64,000 nucleotides of DNA from Paracrocinitomix sp039939375. Lineage in GTDB: Bacteria; Bacteroidota; Bacteroidia; Flavobacteriales_D; Crocinitomicaceae. Location: NCBI GenBank assembly GCA_039939375.1, contig JBDVJO010000002.1, forward strand, positions 450,599 through 514,598. Direction: 5' to 3'. Positions within the stretch are counted from its first letter, which is position 1. The number at the start of each line of letters is the position of its first letter. Of this stretch, positions 40,597-48,833 are shown one piece after another. Both the position numbers and the translations under genes were made by a program. The notes beneath the pieces were generated by a model. It worked only from the letters and a program-made list of their open reading frames with translations, did no database searches and was not told the origin of the DNA.

Positions 40597-43017
40597 ATGA
40601 ATGAATCAGCAATAAATACAGTGAACGGAATAGCGAATTACGCAAGATCAAAAAAGATTGTTCATCAAACTACTTCCGCAGGAATGGTTGATGGAATGCT
40701 TTTAGAAGTTGAAGGTGAGAAAATGGTAAACTTTGGTTCTTGTAGTTATTTGGGATTAGAATTTGATGAGAGATTAAAGGAAGCGGGGAAAGAAGCAATA
40801 GATAATTATGGGACGCAATTCTCTGCATCAAGAGCTTACTTGTCAATCGATTTGTATGAAGAACTGGAGAATAAGTTAACTCAGATTTTTGACGCTCCAG
40901 TGATCGTTGCTCCTACAACAACTTTGGGGCATATCTCAGCAATTCCAGTTATCGTAGAAGATACTGATGCAATTATAATGGATCATCAAGTTCATAATTC
41001 TGTGCAAATGGCGGTGGGACTTTTAAAATCAAGAAACATCCATGTTGAAATGGTCAGACATAATAGGATGGATCAGCTCGAGCAAAAAATTATCCAGCTC
41101 AGACAAAAATATAACAGGATTTGGTATATGGCTGATGGGATATACTCTATGTATGGTGATTTTTCTCCTGTAGATGAAATTGTTGATTTAATGGAAAAGT
41201 ATAAAGAATTACATTATTATGTTGATGATGCTCATGGAATGAGTTGCTTTGGTAAAAAGGGGCAAGGGAGTGTGTTACGAAATAGAAAAATGCATCCTAA
41301 AATGATTTTAGCTACCTCTTTTGCCAAAGCTTTTGCGACTGGCGGGGGTGTTTTAGTTTTTCCTAATCAAGAAATTGCACAAAAGGTAAGAAACTGTGGT
41401 GGTCCCTTTAATTCATCCGGGCCTATGCAACCAGCTTCTTTGGGGGCAGCAATAGCTTGCGCTGATCTTCATTTAACTGGTGAAATTGAAAATTACCAGC
41501 AAGAATTAAATGAAAAAGTACTTTATACTCAATTAATGCTTAAAAAGTATGGGTTGCCTAATGTATCAGAGAAACAATCTCCAATTTTTTATGTTGCCGC
41601 TGGACTTCCAAAAGTAGCATATCATGTTATAGAGAAAATGAAAAATTCAGGTCACTTTTTAAACATAGGAATCTTTCCAACCGTACCAATTAAGAATTCT
41701 GGAATTAGATTTACGATAACACGATTGCACACTTTTGAGGAAATTCAGAAAATGATAGCAGACTTGGCGATTCACTTTTATCAAACATTGGAAGAAGAAC
41801 AATTTACAATTGAAAAGGTGTGCAAAGCTTTTAAGATTGAAGTACCTGGAATTGAGATTAAAGATGAAAGAGTAGACAAAAGTTCACTAAAAGTTGAAAG
41901 CTATACGTCAATCATTGACATCCCAAAAGACAAATGGAATAATCATCTAGGGCAACGCGGCATATATGATTGGAACGGAATGAACGTAATTGAAAATTCG
42001 TTCAAAGAAAATCAGTTAAAAGAAGACAATTGGAATTTTCATTACGTCTCAGTTGTGGATTCAAAGGGCGAGTTAGTTTTGCAAACTTTTCTTTCTTCGG
42101 GATATATGAAAGACGATATGCTTTCTTCTAAAGAAATTTCTGCAGATATCAAAAGTTTGCGAATTGACAATCCTTATTTCTACACGTCTAAATTTTTAAT
42201 GGTAGGATCATTGATCACTGAAGGGAACCATCTTTATCTTAATAAAAATCACGAAGGACACAAAAAAGCTTTAGCGCTATTATTTGAAGAAATTGAAAAG
42301 ATTCAAAAAATGACTGAGGCAACTACTTTGATGATTCGAGATTTACCTGCAAATGATTCAGAGATGGATAATTTGATGGTTGATAATGGATATTTTAAAT
42401 CTGATATGCCCGAAAACTATTCCGTTGATATCTCAAATTGGGACGGAATAGAATCTTATAGAACACAACTATCTAAAAGATCCAAAAGACATTTCAAAGA
42501 AAACGTTGAAAGGTATGCCGATTGCTTTTTAGTGGATTTAGATTTTAAACCATCTACTTCAGAATTAAAGGAGTTATATCAACTGTATGCTAACGTTTTT
42601 GAAAAGTCAGATGAGATTAGCACCTTTAAAATACCGTACAAGTTTTTCGAAGTTTTATCTCAAAACGAAAAATGGAAAATTGTCACGTTGAGATTGAAGG
42701 AGCGCCCTGATCAAATTGTAGGAATGGTTTGCAGTTATGCCGGAAGTCAGGATTATTCAGGTGTCTTAGTAGGGCTAGATTATCAAATGAATAGTAAATA
42801 TTGCGTGTATAGACAGTTGATTAATCAATTAATCGTAAATGCTAAAAATTTAAGCTACAATAAAGTGAATTTTGGGTTTTCTGCTGGGATAGAAAAACGA
42901 AAATTTGGTGCTTTGCCTGAGCAGTCAGTAGCTTACGTACAAGTTAATGACAACTTTAAGTTTGAAGCTTTAATATCTGAAAATCGAACAAATGAAAAAA
43001 GAAAGGAAAAAATATGA
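40597..43017 (+). CDS. Fusion: alpha-oxoamine synthase (PLP) + FemAB/GNAT-like acyltransferase
   Basis: About 806 residues from ATG 40597 (GTG 40585 would add four). Residues 1 to about 405 are a fold-type I PLP enzyme of the serine palmitoyltransferase / AONS / CqsA family: VNFGSCSYLGLEFDERLK, FSASRAYLSIDLYEELE, the Asp and His of YYVDDAHGMSCFGKKG (D210/D211, H213) and the Schiff-base Lys244 in ATSFAKAFATGGG. Residues from about 430 to the end resemble a double-GNAT (FemAB/PF04339-like) acyltransferase: YRTQLSKRSKRHFKENVERY, LYQLYANVFEKSDEI, VGMVCSYAGSQDYSGVLVGL, VNFGFSAGIEKRKFGA. The first part would condense an amino acid with an acyl thioester; the second may N-acylate the product, which is an inference (bacterial ceramide synthase or sulfonolipid-like chemistry). 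It lies between two kinase/regulator pairs. Confidence 0.88.
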   Translation: MNESAINTVNGIANYARSKKIVHQTTSAGMVDGMLLEVEGEKMVNFGSCSYLGLEFDERLKEAGKEAIDNYGTQFSASRAYLSIDLYEELENKLTQIFDAPVIVAPTTTLGHISAIPVIVEDTDAIIMDHQVHNSVQMAVGLLKSRNIHVEMVRHNRMDQLEQKIIQLRQKYNRIWYMADGIYSMYGDFSPVDEIVDLMEKYKELHYYVDDAHGMSCFGKKGQGSVLRNRKMHPKMILATSFAKAFATGGGVLVFPNQEIAQKVRNCGGPFNSSGPMQPASLGAAIACADLHLTGEIENYQQELNEKVLYTQLMLKKYGLPNVSEKQSPIFYVAAGLPKVAYHVIEKMKNSGHFLNIGIFPTVPIKNSGIRFTITRLHTFEEIQKMIADLAIHFYQTLEEEQFTIEKVCKAFKIEVPGIEIKDERVDKSSLKVESYTSIIDIPKDKWNNHLGQRGIYDWNGMNVIENSFKENQLKEDNWNFHYVSVVDSKGELVLQTFLSSGYMKDDMLSSKEISADIKSLRIDNPYFYTSKFLMVGSLITEGNHLYLNKNHEGHKKALALLFEEIEKIQKMTEATTLMIRDLPANDSEMDNLMVDNGYFKSDMPENYSVDISNWDGIESYRTQLSKRSKRHFKENVERYADCFLVDLDFKPSTSELKELYQLYANVFEKSDEISTFKIPYKFFEVLSQNEKWKIVTLRLKERPDQIVGMVCSYAGSQDYSGVLVGLDYQMNSKYCVYRQLINQLIVNAKNLSYNKVNFGFSAGIEKRKFGALPEQSVAYVQVNDNFKFEALISENRTNEKRKEKI

Positions 43018-43276
43018 TTTGAGCCTTCAAGAGTTTTTCTTGTTTGATAATCGATCTAAAATCAATCTCTTAAAGATTCACGGCAAAGTGATTTATTTCG
43101 ATTTCCCGAATTCTGAACTTATTGTAATCGTATATTTTATTTATGATTTTCACGTGAAGGTTATTCGCCTAATGACAACTAAAAAAGTGATAGAAATTTC
43201 ACCCATAATTAACGGCGAAGACTTCTCTACGTATTTAAACCTAAAGGGTATGAATATGCAATTATTTTTGTCTTAA
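42992..43276 (+). CDS. Small hypothetical protein overlapping the fusion enzyme
   Basis: 94 residues; its ATG lies 26 nt inside the end of the fusion gene in another frame. The product is LSLQEFFLFDNRSKINLLKI, then VIYFDFPNSELIVIVYFIYDFHVKVIRL and a tail FSTYLNLKGMNMQLFLS. It is mixed alpha/beta and mildly hydrophobic, without a signal peptide or family motif. Coupled translation with the fusion enzyme suggests an accessory role, but its coding status is only moderately sure. Confidence 0.5.
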   Translation: MKKERKKYDLSLQEFFLFDNRSKINLLKIHGKVIYFDFPNSELIVIVYFIYDFHVKVIRLMTTKKVIEISPIINGEDFSTYLNLKGMNMQLFLS

Positions 43277-43441
43277 AAGTTGTTGCGGAAACTACGGTAT
43301 TTTGCCATTTTTAAAACTTGTAACTAACTGTAATTTAGGTTTTTTCGTAAAAGGGTTGTTTGAAGGATTCAATTGAGCTTGAATTAATTAAAGTTAGGTC
43401 TTACCTTTATTTAAATCTCTAGATTGCTCTAGGTTTTTAAT

Positions 43442-44101
43442 ATGAATAAACAACCAATAAATAGCGCCATTACCCAGGATGAAGTTCTGAGCTTGTTTCA
43501 AAAATCTTTTGAGAAACAAGATGAAGAAAATCGAAATTTAGTAGAGCTTTTTCACGAGCAGATAGGAGCAGAACTTTTAGCCCTGAAAATGAAAATTAAT
43601 CAGGCTGAAATTTCTGATCAATTAAAGTCCTATGTTGAAGAAAATTTGAATGGTATTGTACAAAAAATCAAAGCTTATTCTAATGAATTGTTTCCAATGT
43701 CATTAGATCAATTAGGATTTGAACAAGCCTTTAATAGTAGAATTAGAAGTTATCAATTAAATAATCAAGTTAATATTCAGGTCAAGAAATTGTTTAGAGA
43801 AAAGATCACCCTTCAGCCCAAAATTGCCACCGCAATGTTTTTTATTATAGATGAAATTATAAAAAACTGCCTTGCGCACGCAAAATGTGATACAATTGAA
43901 ATCAACTTGTTAAGTAAAACACCATTCAAAATGGAGATTATTGATAATGGAACTGGTTTTGAATGTTCTATGAGTAATTTACGCCTGGAACATAGCGGTT
44001 TAAATAAAATTATTTGCCGTGCTAAAGCTATAGATGCAAAAGTAAAATTTGAGAAATTACCTCTTGCAGGTTCTAAAGTTAACATTTGTGTTCATGAGTG
44101 A
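43442..44101 (+). CDS. Minimal soluble histidine kinase (HisKA_3-like)
   Basis: 219 residues with no sensor domain. The dimerisation helix holds NRNLVELFHEQIGAELLALK, whose H-E-Q-I-G replaces the usual H-D-x-I-G; the HATPase follows with IIDEIIKNCLAHAKCDTIEI (N box), IDNGTGFEC (G1) and LPLAGSKVNICV. Without a sensor it must be driven by a partner protein. It overlaps its NarL-type regulator by 8 nt. The H-E form and the short length could also mean a phosphotransfer or phosphatase role. Confidence 0.88.
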   Translation: MNKQPINSAITQDEVLSLFQKSFEKQDEENRNLVELFHEQIGAELLALKMKINQAEISDQLKSYVEENLNGIVQKIKAYSNELFPMSLDQLGFEQAFNSRIRSYQLNNQVNIQVKKLFREKITLQPKIATAMFFIIDEIIKNCLAHAKCDTIEINLLSKTPFKMEIIDNGTGFECSMSNLRLEHSGLNKIICRAKAIDAKVKFEKLPLAGSKVNICVHE

Positions 44102-44756
44102 AAATAGTATTAAAATAGGAATTGCAGAAGATCAAACCTTGTTTAGGCAAGGTCTAGTTCAAATTTTAAATAGCTTGGATAATGTAAAAGTTGTTGTTGA
44201 AGCTGAAAACGGGAAAGAGTTGGTCACTAAAATGCAAAAAACAAAAATTGATATTGCGTTTTTAGATTATAAAATGCCCATTCAAAATGGTCCTGAAACG
44301 GCAAAGATTATCTCTAAAAAATATCCCAGAACAAAAATTCTTTTCATTTCTATGTATAATGAAGAAGAGTTTATTATCAGCGCAATTGAATCTGGTGCAA
44401 ATGGCTACATCACTAAAGATGAAGATGTAGACGAAATTGAACTGGCCATTCAAAGTTTAATGAGCACAGGGTATTACATGAATGACGGAACATCAAGACT
44501 GCTTTTAGGAAATTTATTATCTAATGGTAAGCTTGAACCTAACTTTAAAGAAACTCCTAAAAGTCTAACTGATTTGGAGATTCATGTGATGAAGCTAATT
44601 TGCAAAGAATACAGTACAAAAGAAATTGCTGAATCAATACACAGAGGCGTAAGAACTGTTGAAGGCATCCGATCTAATATTCTTAAAAAAACTGGAGCAA
44701 AAAATTCTAATGGAATCGTTATGTATGCCGTCAAAAAAGGCATTGTTCAAATTTAG
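44094..44756 (+). CDS. NarL/FixJ-type response regulator
   Basis: 220 residues from ATG 44094; an in-frame TTG 45 nt upstream lies inside the kinase and is not needed. The receiver has ED in IGIAEDQTLFRQG, phospho-acceptor IDIAFLDYKMPIQNG, Ser in ILFISMYNEEE and Lys in GYITKDEDVDE. The LuxR-type helix-turn-helix (about 150-215) is LTDLEIHVMKLICKEYSTKE, then IHRGVRTVEGIRSNILKK. Together with the kinase it forms a complete two-component pair downstream of the fusion enzyme. Confidence 0.95.
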   Translation: MSENSIKIGIAEDQTLFRQGLVQILNSLDNVKVVVEAENGKELVTKMQKTKIDIAFLDYKMPIQNGPETAKIISKKYPRTKILFISMYNEEEFIISAIESGANGYITKDEDVDEIELAIQSLMSTGYYMNDGTSRLLLGNLLSNGKLEPNFKETPKSLTDLEIHVMKLICKEYSTKEIAESIHRGVRTVEGIRSNILKKTGAKNSNGIVMYAVKKGIVQI

Positions 44757-44781
44757 GATTTCAAGCGACAGAATTTTATTA

Positions 44782-44812
44782 TTGACAAGCTACTTCGTTT
44801 TCGTTATCTTTG
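44782..44812 (+). promoter_or_regulatory. Promoter of the HYC_CC_PP / TonB / HMA module
   Basis: TTG (44782-44784), a 20-nt spacer and TATCTTTG (44805-44812), a perfect -7 element. It ends only 4 nt before the ATG at 44817, so the transcript is probably leaderless or nearly so. Confidence 0.65.
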
Positions 44813-44816
44813 AGTA

Positions 44817-45239
44817 ATGCTAAAGTTCAAAGCACTTATATTATTATTGCTTTTCTGCGGTTATACCGTTGAGTCTTTTGCTACCGTGCATCAATGTGGC
44901 TCTGAAATCACTGACATTGATTTCGTTTCAATAGCAGATTGTCAGCACGAAAATGAAAAAGTAGAATCAGACTGCAGCAAGCATTGTTGTCATGATGATT
45001 CTGAAAATTCAAAAGAACTTGATAAGGACTGTTGTTCTACTTCTAAATTAAGTTCACATTCAGTTGATGTTTTAGTTCAAAGCCTTGATAAATCTGATCA
45101 AATTGATTCGGTTCATCCGAATTTAAGTGCACTTTATTATTCAACCTTTGCAACAAACAGTCCCCCGTCTTTTGAGGGATATGTTCCTCCTCTTATTCAA
45201 AGAGATATTCTGCTAGAAGTCCAATGTTTTAGAATTTGA
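44817..45239 (+). CDS. HYC_CC_PP family secreted protein
   Basis: 140 residues. Signal peptide ALILLLLFCGYTVESFA, then the family hallmarks: a His-x-Cys segment (VHQCGSEI), a CC pair in SDCSKHCCHDDSE, another CC (DKDCCSTSK) and a proline pair in FATNSPPSFEGYVPPL. The clustered Cys and His suit metal binding. Members regularly precede a TonB-dependent receptor and an HMA protein in Bacteroidota, and the family is thought to be linked to copper or other soft-metal handling. It starts the module here and is almost leaderless. Confidence 0.9.
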   Translation: MLKFKALILLLLFCGYTVESFATVHQCGSEITDIDFVSIADCQHENEKVESDCSKHCCHDDSENSKELDKDCCSTSKLSSHSVDVLVQSLDKSDQIDSVHPNLSALYYSTFATNSPPSFEGYVPPLIQRDILLEVQCFRI

Positions 45240-45284
45240 TTGATTGTTTTTAACACGATTTAAAAACAATTAAAATTTAAAACA

Positions 45285-47525
45285 ATGCACAAAAACATAA
45301 GCTGTTGTGCGCTATTTTTTACGCTCCTTTTTGTTTCAAATGTTAGTTTCTCTCAGGGTCATGAAGAAATTGAGCTAAAAGGTAAGATAGTCACAACAAT
45401 AGAAAATAAAGAAGAACCCGTCCCATGGGTAAAAATAAAGAGTGGATCAGGAGAAGATGTAGTACTTTCTAATAAGAATGGGGAATTTGAAATAGGTATC
45501 CATAAAATTCCAGATACGCTTTATATAAAGGCCGTTGGATATGATTTAGTAGCCTTTCCAATTACTGAACCTTCGGATGAGTTAAAAATCAATCTTACTT
45601 CAGGTAAAATGCTGAATGGCGTTACAGTTGTTGGTGGGAGTACAGGGCATCATATTGATCTGAAAGATCCGTTTAACATTGAGAAAATTGGGCAGGATGA
45701 ACTAAGAAAGGCTGCTTGCTGTAATCTGTCTGAATCCTTTGAAACAAATGCCTCTGTAGATGTGAATTTAACAGATGCGGTTTCAGGAGCTAAGAAAATT
45801 CAAATGTTAGGCTTGGATGGTGTTTACACGCAGTTGCAATGGGAGAACATTCCACTCATAAGAGGTTTGTCAACTTCATTCGGTTTAAATTTCACACCTG
45901 GAACCTGGATAGAATCCATTCAAATCACCAAAGGAACAGGATCGGTTGTAAACGGATATGAGTCCATTGCTGGTTTAATTAATATAGAATTAAAGAAACC
46001 ATCAGAAAGTGAGCGACTTTATGTGAATTTATATGGTAACAAGTTTACAAGAGGTGAGATCAATCTGCACGGAGCTCAAAAAATAAATGACAAATGGTCA
46101 ACCATGACATTTTTGCATGCTTCGAATCAATTCAACGAAACAGATGTAAATAAAGATGGATTTAAAGATATGCCGGTAGGGCTTTTAGCGGCAGGTATGC
46201 ACCGTTGGGATTTTAGAGGTGAAAACATGGAAAGTAGATTTGGAGTGAAAGCCACCTTTGTTGATAAAGTGGGTGGCCAGATTGGATACAACAAATCAGA
46301 CGACCCAATCAACCCTATTTGGGGGGCTTCATTTCAGGTTAACCATTTAGAAGCCTTCGGTAAAGTCGGAATTTTTATGAAAAAAAGAAGGTTCGGATCA
46401 CTTGGTTTGGTGAATCAGTTGAAATATCATGACATGAAAAATGTTTACGGAAACTCAACTTATTTGGGAACACAGCAAAAATGGTATTCAAATATGATTT
46501 ACAGTGATATTATTGGTAACACCAATCATAACTATAAAACAGGTATAAGTTTCGTTTTAGACGATTACAACCAAACCTATAATGATTCTAACTTCGTTAA
46601 AACTGAAATCGTTCCGGGTGCCTTTTTTGAGTATACTTATAACAGGTTGGATAATTTCATCTTGGTGGCTGGTGTAAGGGGAGATTACCATAATCTTTAC
46701 GGACCTCTATTTGCGCCAAGGGTGCACGCGAAATGGAATTTGAACAAAAAAAGTGCATTGAGAGTATCTGTAGGCAGAGGATATAGGGTTCCAAATCCTT
46801 ATGCAGACTTCAGTTCATTAATGGCTTCAAATAGGGTTTGGGTCGTTGATCCGAATATCCAACCAGAAGATGGGATTAGTTCTGGTGTCACATTTACTCA
46901 GAAATTCTTGATAAAGGATGAAGTTTCCTCTATTTCTGTGGATTATTTCTACACACATTTCCTAAATCAATTTATCACAGATATGGACGTAAGTCCTAAT
47001 GAAGTGCACATGTATAATACGAACGCAACTTCATTTTCACATTCGGTGCAAGTTGAATTAGCCTTAAAACCGTGGAAAGTTTTCGAATTTAGAACAGCAT
47101 TTAAATACTATGATGTTCAAGCAGAATTTGGAGGGCAACTGCAACAAAAGGCTTTTGTACCAAAGTATAGAGTACTGTTAAATGCGGGCTATAAAACAAG
47201 AAATAAGAAGTGGGAAATTGATGTGACTGGAAACTGGGTAGGAAAGAAAAGATTGCCTTCAACGGCTTCAAATCCTGTAGAGTTTCAGAGAGGAAATGAG
47301 TCGGTAGATTATTGGGTTTTACATTCACAAGTTTCCTATAATTTTAAAAATTTCACTTTTTATCTAGGAGGTGAGAATTTATTGAATGTGATCCAACAGG
47401 ATGCGATCATTAGTGCAGAAGACCCATTTGGCACTTATTTTGACGCTACACAGATATGGGCACCAATAAATGGCGTAAATGTTTACGCCGGAATACATTT
47501 TAATATCAAACAGAAAAAGAAATAA
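45285..47525 (+). CDS. TonB-dependent receptor, probably metal/copper-related
   Basis: 746-residue outer-membrane receptor. A signal peptide (FTLLFVSNVSFSQG) is followed by a carboxypeptidase-regulatory-like domain at about 25-100 (IELKGKIVTTIENKEEPVPW), a plug domain (about 115-230: AACCNLSESFETNASVDVNL, IQMLGLDGVYTQLQWENIPL) and a 22-strand barrel. The plug carries a CC (KAACCNLSES), which is typical of the receptors that accompany HYC_CC_PP proteins. The last strand ends in GIHFNIKQKKK, with a basic tail. It probably imports a metal or metal complex with TonB energy. Confidence 0.93.
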   Translation: MHKNISCCALFFTLLFVSNVSFSQGHEEIELKGKIVTTIENKEEPVPWVKIKSGSGEDVVLSNKNGEFEIGIHKIPDTLYIKAVGYDLVAFPITEPSDELKINLTSGKMLNGVTVVGGSTGHHIDLKDPFNIEKIGQDELRKAACCNLSESFETNASVDVNLTDAVSGAKKIQMLGLDGVYTQLQWENIPLIRGLSTSFGLNFTPGTWIESIQITKGTGSVVNGYESIAGLINIELKKPSESERLYVNLYGNKFTRGEINLHGAQKINDKWSTMTFLHASNQFNETDVNKDGFKDMPVGLLAAGMHRWDFRGENMESRFGVKATFVDKVGGQIGYNKSDDPINPIWGASFQVNHLEAFGKVGIFMKKRRFGSLGLVNQLKYHDMKNVYGNSTYLGTQQKWYSNMIYSDIIGNTNHNYKTGISFVLDDYNQTYNDSNFVKTEIVPGAFFEYTYNRLDNFILVAGVRGDYHNLYGPLFAPRVHAKWNLNKKSALRVSVGRGYRVPNPYADFSSLMASNRVWVVDPNIQPEDGISSGVTFTQKFLIKDEVSSISVDYFYTHFLNQFITDMDVSPNEVHMYNTNATSFSHSVQVELALKPWKVFEFRTAFKYYDVQAEFGGQLQQKAFVPKYRVLLNAGYKTRNKKWEIDVTGNWVGKKRLPSTASNPVEFQRGNESVDYWVLHSQVSYNFKNFTFYLGGENLLNVIQQDAIISAEDPFGTYFDATQIWAPINGVNVYAGIHFNIKQKKK

Positions 47526-47527
47526 TT

Positions 47528-47890
47528 ATGAATAAAGTATATGCAATTTTCGCACTTTTAGTGCTATTTATGGGAGTTAAGTCATTCGCTCAATCCGAGC
47601 CGAAGTCTAAAACTCAAACAGTAAAATTTAAAACATCTGCAGTTTGCGGAGAGTGTAAAGAAAGAATAGAAGATAAGTTAAATTACACCAAGGGTATAGT
47701 TTATGCTGAGCTTGATTTGGATACAAAAGTTTTAGAGGTAAAATTTAAAACAAAGACTCTAAATGCTGAAAAAATTAAATACGCAGTGTCTTTATTAGGT
47801 TATGACGCAGGCGAAACACCTAGAAATGAAAAAGCATTCAATGAACTGCCTAAGTGTTGTCGTTCAGAAGGATTTTGCAAAAGACCTTAA
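47528..47890 (+). CDS. Heavy-metal-associated (HMA) domain protein, exported
   Basis: 120 residues with a signal peptide (FALLVLFMGVKSFAQS) and one HMA domain: FKTSAVCGECKERIEDKLNY has the metal-binding CxxC, and VYAELDLDTKVLEVKFKTKT completes the ferredoxin-like fold. The C-terminus adds KCCRSEGFCKRP, three further cysteines. It is located 2 nt after the TonB receptor and would pass metal in the periplasm. No P-type ATPase follows, so any efflux or inner-membrane uptake step is elsewhere. Confidence 0.92.
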   Translation: MNKVYAIFALLVLFMGVKSFAQSEPKSKTQTVKFKTSAVCGECKERIEDKLNYTKGIVYAELDLDTKVLEVKFKTKTLNAEKIKYAVSLLGYDAGETPRNEKAFNELPKCCRSEGFCKRP

Positions 47891-48099
47891 TCTTGCTTTT
47901 TACGTTTTGAACGTATAAATTCAAGAATTATAAAAAGAATCGCTGACCAGGCAAAAAAGAAAAAATGCACAGCAAAGAGCCCTCCGATAATCCATGGATT
48001 ACGGAGGGTTTCTACTTTTCTATATCTTAACATGTAAAATGATGTAGCAAAAATTGCCCAACATAATACGATCCACCATGGGATGAATGACATTACCAT
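47887..48099 (-). CDS. Small two-helix membrane protein
   Basis: 70 residues with two membrane helices (about 5-22 and 37-60) joined by a short basic loop (LRYRKVETLRNP) and a positively charged tail. It overlaps the HMA gene by 4 nt in convergent orientation. The PWWIVLCWAIFATSFYML start and the clean positive-inside pattern support coding. Function unknown. Confidence 0.6.
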   Translation of the reverse strand: MVMSFIPWWIVLCWAIFATSFYMLRYRKVETLRNPWIIGGLFAVHFFFFAWSAILFIILEFIRSKRKKQD

Positions 48100-48114
48100 A
48101 ATTTGTTCTGCTTT

Positions 48115-48147
48115 TTTGTGAAGATAATAATCTCAATCGTATCTTTA
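48115..48147 (+). promoter_or_regulatory. Promoter of the O-methyltransferase gene
   Basis: TTTG (48115-48118), 21-nt spacer, TATCTTTA (48140-48147), which differs from the -7 consensus only at the last base. The ATG is at 48173. Confidence 0.5.
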
Positions 48148-48172
48148 TAAGAATTAATAAAATTAGCCCTAA

Positions 48173-48814
48173 ATGGAATTCTTACCTGAACAATTAGAAA
48201 CTTATATTCAAAATCATTGTGAAGCAGAACCTGAACTATTAAAAGAATTGAATAGAGAAACTTGGTTGAAAATCATGACTCCAAGAATGCTCTCTGGACA
48301 TGTTCAAGGTAGAGTATTAAGTATGCTAACAAAAATGATTTCACCTGAATACGTTTTAGAAATTGGGACATATACTGGATATTCCGCTCTTTGCTTCGCA
48401 GAAGGATTAAAAAGTGGAGGTAAAATCATTACAATAGATCGAAATGAAGAGCTAACCCCAATTTTAAATCAATTTATGTTAAGTTCTGATTTTAAAGATC
48501 GAATAGATTTTAGGGTGGGCAACGCTATTGATATAATTCCAACCTTAGAAAACGGAATTGACCTAGTATTTATTGATGCAGATAAACCAAACTATTCTAA
48601 TTACTTTGATCTTGTAATTGATAAGGTTAAGCCCGGGGGGTACATTTTTGCCGATAATGTGTTGTGGAGTGGAAATGTAGTGGACGAATCTAAATTAAAG
48701 GATAAAAGCACAAAAGCAATTGTTGACTTCAATGCTAAAGTCCAAAAAGATGATCGCGTTGAAAACGTACTTTTTCCGGTTAGAGATGGAATAATGATAA
48801 TGAGAAAAAAATAA
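48173..48814 (+). CDS. O-methyltransferase (class I SAM-dependent, COMT/CCoAOMT-like)
   Basis: 213 residues. The SAM-binding motif VLEIGTYTGYSALCFAEGL is followed by KIITIDRNEE, VFIDADKPNYSNYFD (metal-binding Asp) and GGYIFADNVLWSGNV, the catechol-type O-methyltransferase pattern. These are cytoplasmic enzymes that methylate small hydroxylated substrates. The substrate cannot be predicted. It is upstream of a threonine aldolase with a 19-nt gap, so the two may be co-transcribed. Confidence 0.95.
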   Translation: MEFLPEQLETYIQNHCEAEPELLKELNRETWLKIMTPRMLSGHVQGRVLSMLTKMISPEYVLEIGTYTGYSALCFAEGLKSGGKIITIDRNEELTPILNQFMLSSDFKDRIDFRVGNAIDIIPTLENGIDLVFIDADKPNYSNYFDLVIDKVKPGGYIFADNVLWSGNVVDESKLKDKSTKAIVDFNAKVQKDDRVENVLFPVRDGIMIMRKK

Positions 48815-48833
48815 TAATATCGGTGCAATCAAT

